Below, piece after piece: positions 15,846 to 17,681 of a DNA stretch of 17,681 nt. Within the stretch, counting starts at the first letter, position 1, and each line of letters begins with the position of its first letter. This DNA comes from an uncultured Bacilli bacterium (GTDB lineage: Bacteria; Bacillota_I; Bacilli_A; RF39; UBA660): contig CAKOIQ010000020.1 in NCBI GenBank assembly GCA_934086935.1, positions 1 to 17,681 on the forward strand, in the 5' to 3' direction. The position numbers and the translations under genes are program-made. The notes under the pieces are model-generated. The model ran no database searches, was not told the origin of the DNA, and saw only the letters and a list, made by a program, of their open reading frames with translations.

Positions 15846-15956
15846 TTAAACATAAGTTCCATTAAATATATGAACTACTAACATAAACAATATAGTTATC
15901 ATTATTATTATAGCTAATATTATTAATATTATCTTTTTATATTTTCCCATAAACAT
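15846..15956 (-). CDS. possible 36-residue single-pass membrane peptide
   Basis: An open frame from ATG 15956 to TAA encodes a basic N-terminus (MGKYKK), one continuous hydrophobic helix of about 22 residues rich in Ile, Leu and Met, and a short polar end (HIFNGTYV). This is a typical small membrane peptide layout. The unit is bounded by an extended -10 promoter and a strong terminator, so it is transcribed separately from rpoC and polC. No ribosome site is present. The predicted transcription start falls within a base or two of ATG 15956, so a leaderless mRNA is possible; ATG 15965 overlaps the -10 box, and ATG 15950 is a further alternative. AT-rich DNA can give such hydrophobic frames by chance, and a small RNA is an alternative. 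Confidence 0.4.
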   Translation of the reverse strand: MFMGKYKKIILIILAIIIMITILFMLVVHIFNGTYV

Positions 15957-15963
15957 CTTTTTC

Positions 15964-15972
15964 ATTATATCA
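15964..15972 (-). promoter_or_regulatory. extended -10 promoter of the short unit
   Basis: On the minus strand TGA plus a perfect TATAAT (15969 to 15964) follows the rpoC terminator directly. The expected start of transcription is near 15957. The -35 position falls in the terminator T-run. Confidence 0.55.
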
Positions 15973-15978
15973 CATCAT

Positions 15979-16009
15979 AAAAAAAGAAGAAACTATTCAG
16001 TTACTTCCT
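15979..16009 (-). terminator. terminator of rpoC
   Basis: On the minus strand GAAG-T-AACT pairs with AGTT-T-CTTC (eight pairs and one T-T mismatch) around GAAT and is followed by TTTTTTT. The rpoC stop TAG (15995 to 15993) is in the right arm. Confidence 0.7.
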
Positions 16010-17681
16010 CTATAGTTTCTTCTATTTCTTTAGCTTCATCTTTTATATCTTCGTTATCAATAAATTCTTCTTCTAATACTTCTGAAGGTTCATCGTCCAT
16101 AAATTCTTTATCTAACATAATTTCGATATCAGAATATTGTCTAGCACCTGTACCTGCAGGTATTAATTTACCTAAAATAACGTTTTCTTTTAAGCCTTTT
16201 AATTCATCAACTTTTCCTCTAATTGCTGCATCTGTTAATACTCTAGTTGTTTCTTGGAATGAAGCAGCAGATAAGAATGAATCAGTTTCTAAACTTGATT
16301 TTGTAATACCTAAGATTATTGGATATCCCTTAGCTGGAACTTTTCCTTCTAAGATAACCGGTTTATTCTTATTAGCAAATTCTCTAATAGAAACAGTTAA
16401 ACCAGCAACTAAATCAGTATCACCAGAATCTGTAACACGCATCTTATTAATCATACGTGAAGCAATAACTTCAACATGTTTATCAGCAATGTCTACACCT
16501 TGTGATTTATATACTTTTTGAATTTCTCTTAAAATATATTCTTGAGTAGTAATTGGGTCTGTTACCGCAAGTAACTCTTTAGGAGCAATAATTCCTTCTG
16601 TTAATTTATCACCTGCATTAACTTCACTACCCACTTCAACTCTTAATTTAGCTCCATAGTTTGTTGTATGTTCACGAGCTTCTGTTTCATTTGTAACAGT
16701 AACTTTCCATTTACCATTACTTTCTTCAATCTTAGTAACTTTACCAGTAATTTCTGAAATAGTAGCTTTACCTTTAGGGTTTCTAGCTTCAAATACTTCT
16801 TCTACTCTTGGTAAACCTTGAGTAATATCTTCTTCTGAAGCAACACCACCGGCATGGAATGTTCTTAGTGTTAACTGAGTACCTGGTTCACCAATTGATT
16901 GAGCAGCCATAATACCAACAGCTTCTCCAGTTTCAACTAAGTTACCAGTAGCTAAGTTATTACCATAACATTTTTGACAAATGCCTTGACTTGATTTACA
17001 AGTTAAAACACTTCTTATTTCTACTTCTTTAATACCAGCTTTTACAATCTTATTAGCTATACTTTCAGTAATAGCTTCATTTTTATCAACAATAACTTCT
17101 TTAGTTTCAGGATTAATAACCTTTTTAGCAGTATAACGACCAACAATTCTTTCAGCTAAACTTTCAATTACAGATCCATCTTTATCATCAACAAAGTCAG
17201 ATACTAATAATCCACTTGTACATCCACAATCATATTCTTTAATAATAATATCTTGAGCAACATCTACAAGTCTTCTTGTTAAGTAACCAGAGTCTGCTGT
17301 CTTTAATGCCGTATCGGCAGAACCTTTACGAGCACCGTGAGTATTAACGAAGAATTCGTTAACTGAGTGACCTTCATATAATGAAGTTAAGATTGGGATT
17401 TCAACCGCATCACCATTTGGTTTTGCCATTAAACCACGCATACCAGCCATTTGGGTAAACTGGTTCAAAGAACCACGCGCACCAGAAGTCATCATAATAA
17501 ATATTGGGTTAGTAGGGTTTGACGCAGCAATACCTTTAAGCTCAGCTTCTACTTGACTTCTTACACCATTCCAAACATCAATTACAGAACTATGTCTTTC
17601 AAAGTCAGTAATTAAACCTCTTTGGAATTGTTTATTAATCTTATCAACCTTAGCTTGACCAGCATCAATATATTCTTGTTT
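15993..17681 (-). CDS. rpoC: RNA polymerase beta' subunit, C-terminal part (cut by window edge)
   Basis: The frame stays open from the right edge of the window (first codons read KQEYIDAGQA), so the gene starts outside; 562 residues are visible of a family length near 1200. Visible landmarks in order: the bridge-helix region MTSGARGSLNQFTQMAGMRG, the trigger-loop region THGARKGSADTALKTADSGY, the second zinc site (DCGC, then a cysteine in LTCKSSQG and CQKCYG), the SIGEPGTQLTLRTFHAGG block, and the C-terminal GTGARQYSDIEI. The tail is strongly acidic, as in other Firmicutes. The product is the catalytic subunit pairing with RpoB in transcription. Unlike in most Bacilli, ribosomal genes such as rpsL do not follow; a terminator, a tiny unit and polC do. 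Confidence 0.97.
   Translation of the reverse strand, partial: KQEYIDAGQAKVDKINKQFQRGLITDFERHSSVIDVWNGVRSQVEAELKGIAASNPTNPIFIMMTSGARGSLNQFTQMAGMRGLMAKPNGDAVEIPILTSLYEGHSVNEFFVNTHGARKGSADTALKTADSGYLTRRLVDVAQDIIIKEYDCGCTSGLLVSDFVDDKDGSVIESLAERIVGRYTAKKVINPETKEVIVDKNEAITESIANKIVKAGIKEVEIRSVLTCKSSQGICQKCYGNNLATGNLVETGEAVGIMAAQSIGEPGTQLTLRTFHAGGVASEEDITQGLPRVEEVFEARNPKGKATISEITGKVTKIEESNGKWKVTVTNETEAREHTTNYGAKLRVEVGSEVNAGDKLTEGIIAPKELLAVTDPITTQEYILREIQKVYKSQGVDIADKHVEVIASRMINKMRVTDSGDTDLVAGLTVSIREFANKNKPVILEGKVPAKGYPIILGITKSSLETDSFLSAASFQETTRVLTDAAIRGKVDELKGLKENVILGKLIPAGTGARQYSDIEIMLDKEFMDDEPSEVLEEEFIDNEDIKDEAKEIEETIEEVTE

Noticed and set aside
1..17681. Mobile elements, prophage, CRISPR arrays, defence clusters, riboswitches
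   Set aside because: I looked for transposase or integrase motifs, spaced direct repeats and long structured leaders and saw none; all intergenic gaps are short and mostly filled by terminators and promoters.
11159..17681. UGA read as tryptophan (Mollicutes code)
   Set aside because: No in-frame TGA occurs in rpoC, polC or other frames, and tryptophans are encoded by TGG, so the sequence gives no evidence of reassignment.

Overview
The window is an AT-rich (by eye well under one third G+C) bacterial chromosomal segment. Every gene I can support is on the minus strand, so it reads from right (17681) to left (1). A PolC-type replicative polymerase, the yneF/yceD/rpmF cluster and a SirA-like protein next to yneF place it in Bacilli-type Firmicutes. 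Very low G+C, short spacers, small N-terminally anchored surface proteins and stop codons limited to TAA/TAG suggest a reduced, host-associated, possibly uncultured Bacilli lineage near the Mollicutes-like branches. That placement is inference. Tryptophan is read from TGG and no gene contains in-frame TGA, so the Mollicutes UGA=Trp code is not in use.

Layout in transcription order: (1) the 3' third of rpoC, cut by the window edge, ending in a hairpin terminator. (2) A roughly 120-base mini-unit with its own extended -10 promoter and terminator, perhaps encoding a 36-residue membrane peptide. (3) polC, complete, ending in a beta-clamp binding motif and a terminator. (4) A TasA/camelysin-like exported protein in its own unit. 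(5) A PfkB-fold protein with a degraded active-site motif, overlapping a stand-alone Smr-domain gene, followed by the GTPase obg. (6) A membrane-anchored InlB B-repeat protein. (7) A SirA-like protein, then yneF, yceD and rpmF, tightly packed. (8) A DUF5684 membrane protein with a C-terminal zinc ribbon. (9) A 1272-residue protein with a C-terminal HD phosphohydrolase domain, overlapping a 59-residue acidic protein. (10) Two coupled genes of unknown function, the second a membrane-anchored protein with an Ig-like domain. (11) The 5' part of an elongator tRNA-Met.

The segment is mostly core information processing: transcription (rpoC), replication (polC, and sirA-like as a possible regulator of initiation), ribosome biogenesis (obg, rpmF, yceD) and decoding (tRNA-Met). 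Surface or membrane proteins of unknown role lie between these genes. I see no mobile element, prophage, CRISPR array or defence cluster. The least explained parts are the large HD protein with its small partner, the PfkB-like protein that appears to have lost its catalytic aspartate, the short transcript unit between rpoC and polC, and the absence of TGA stops.
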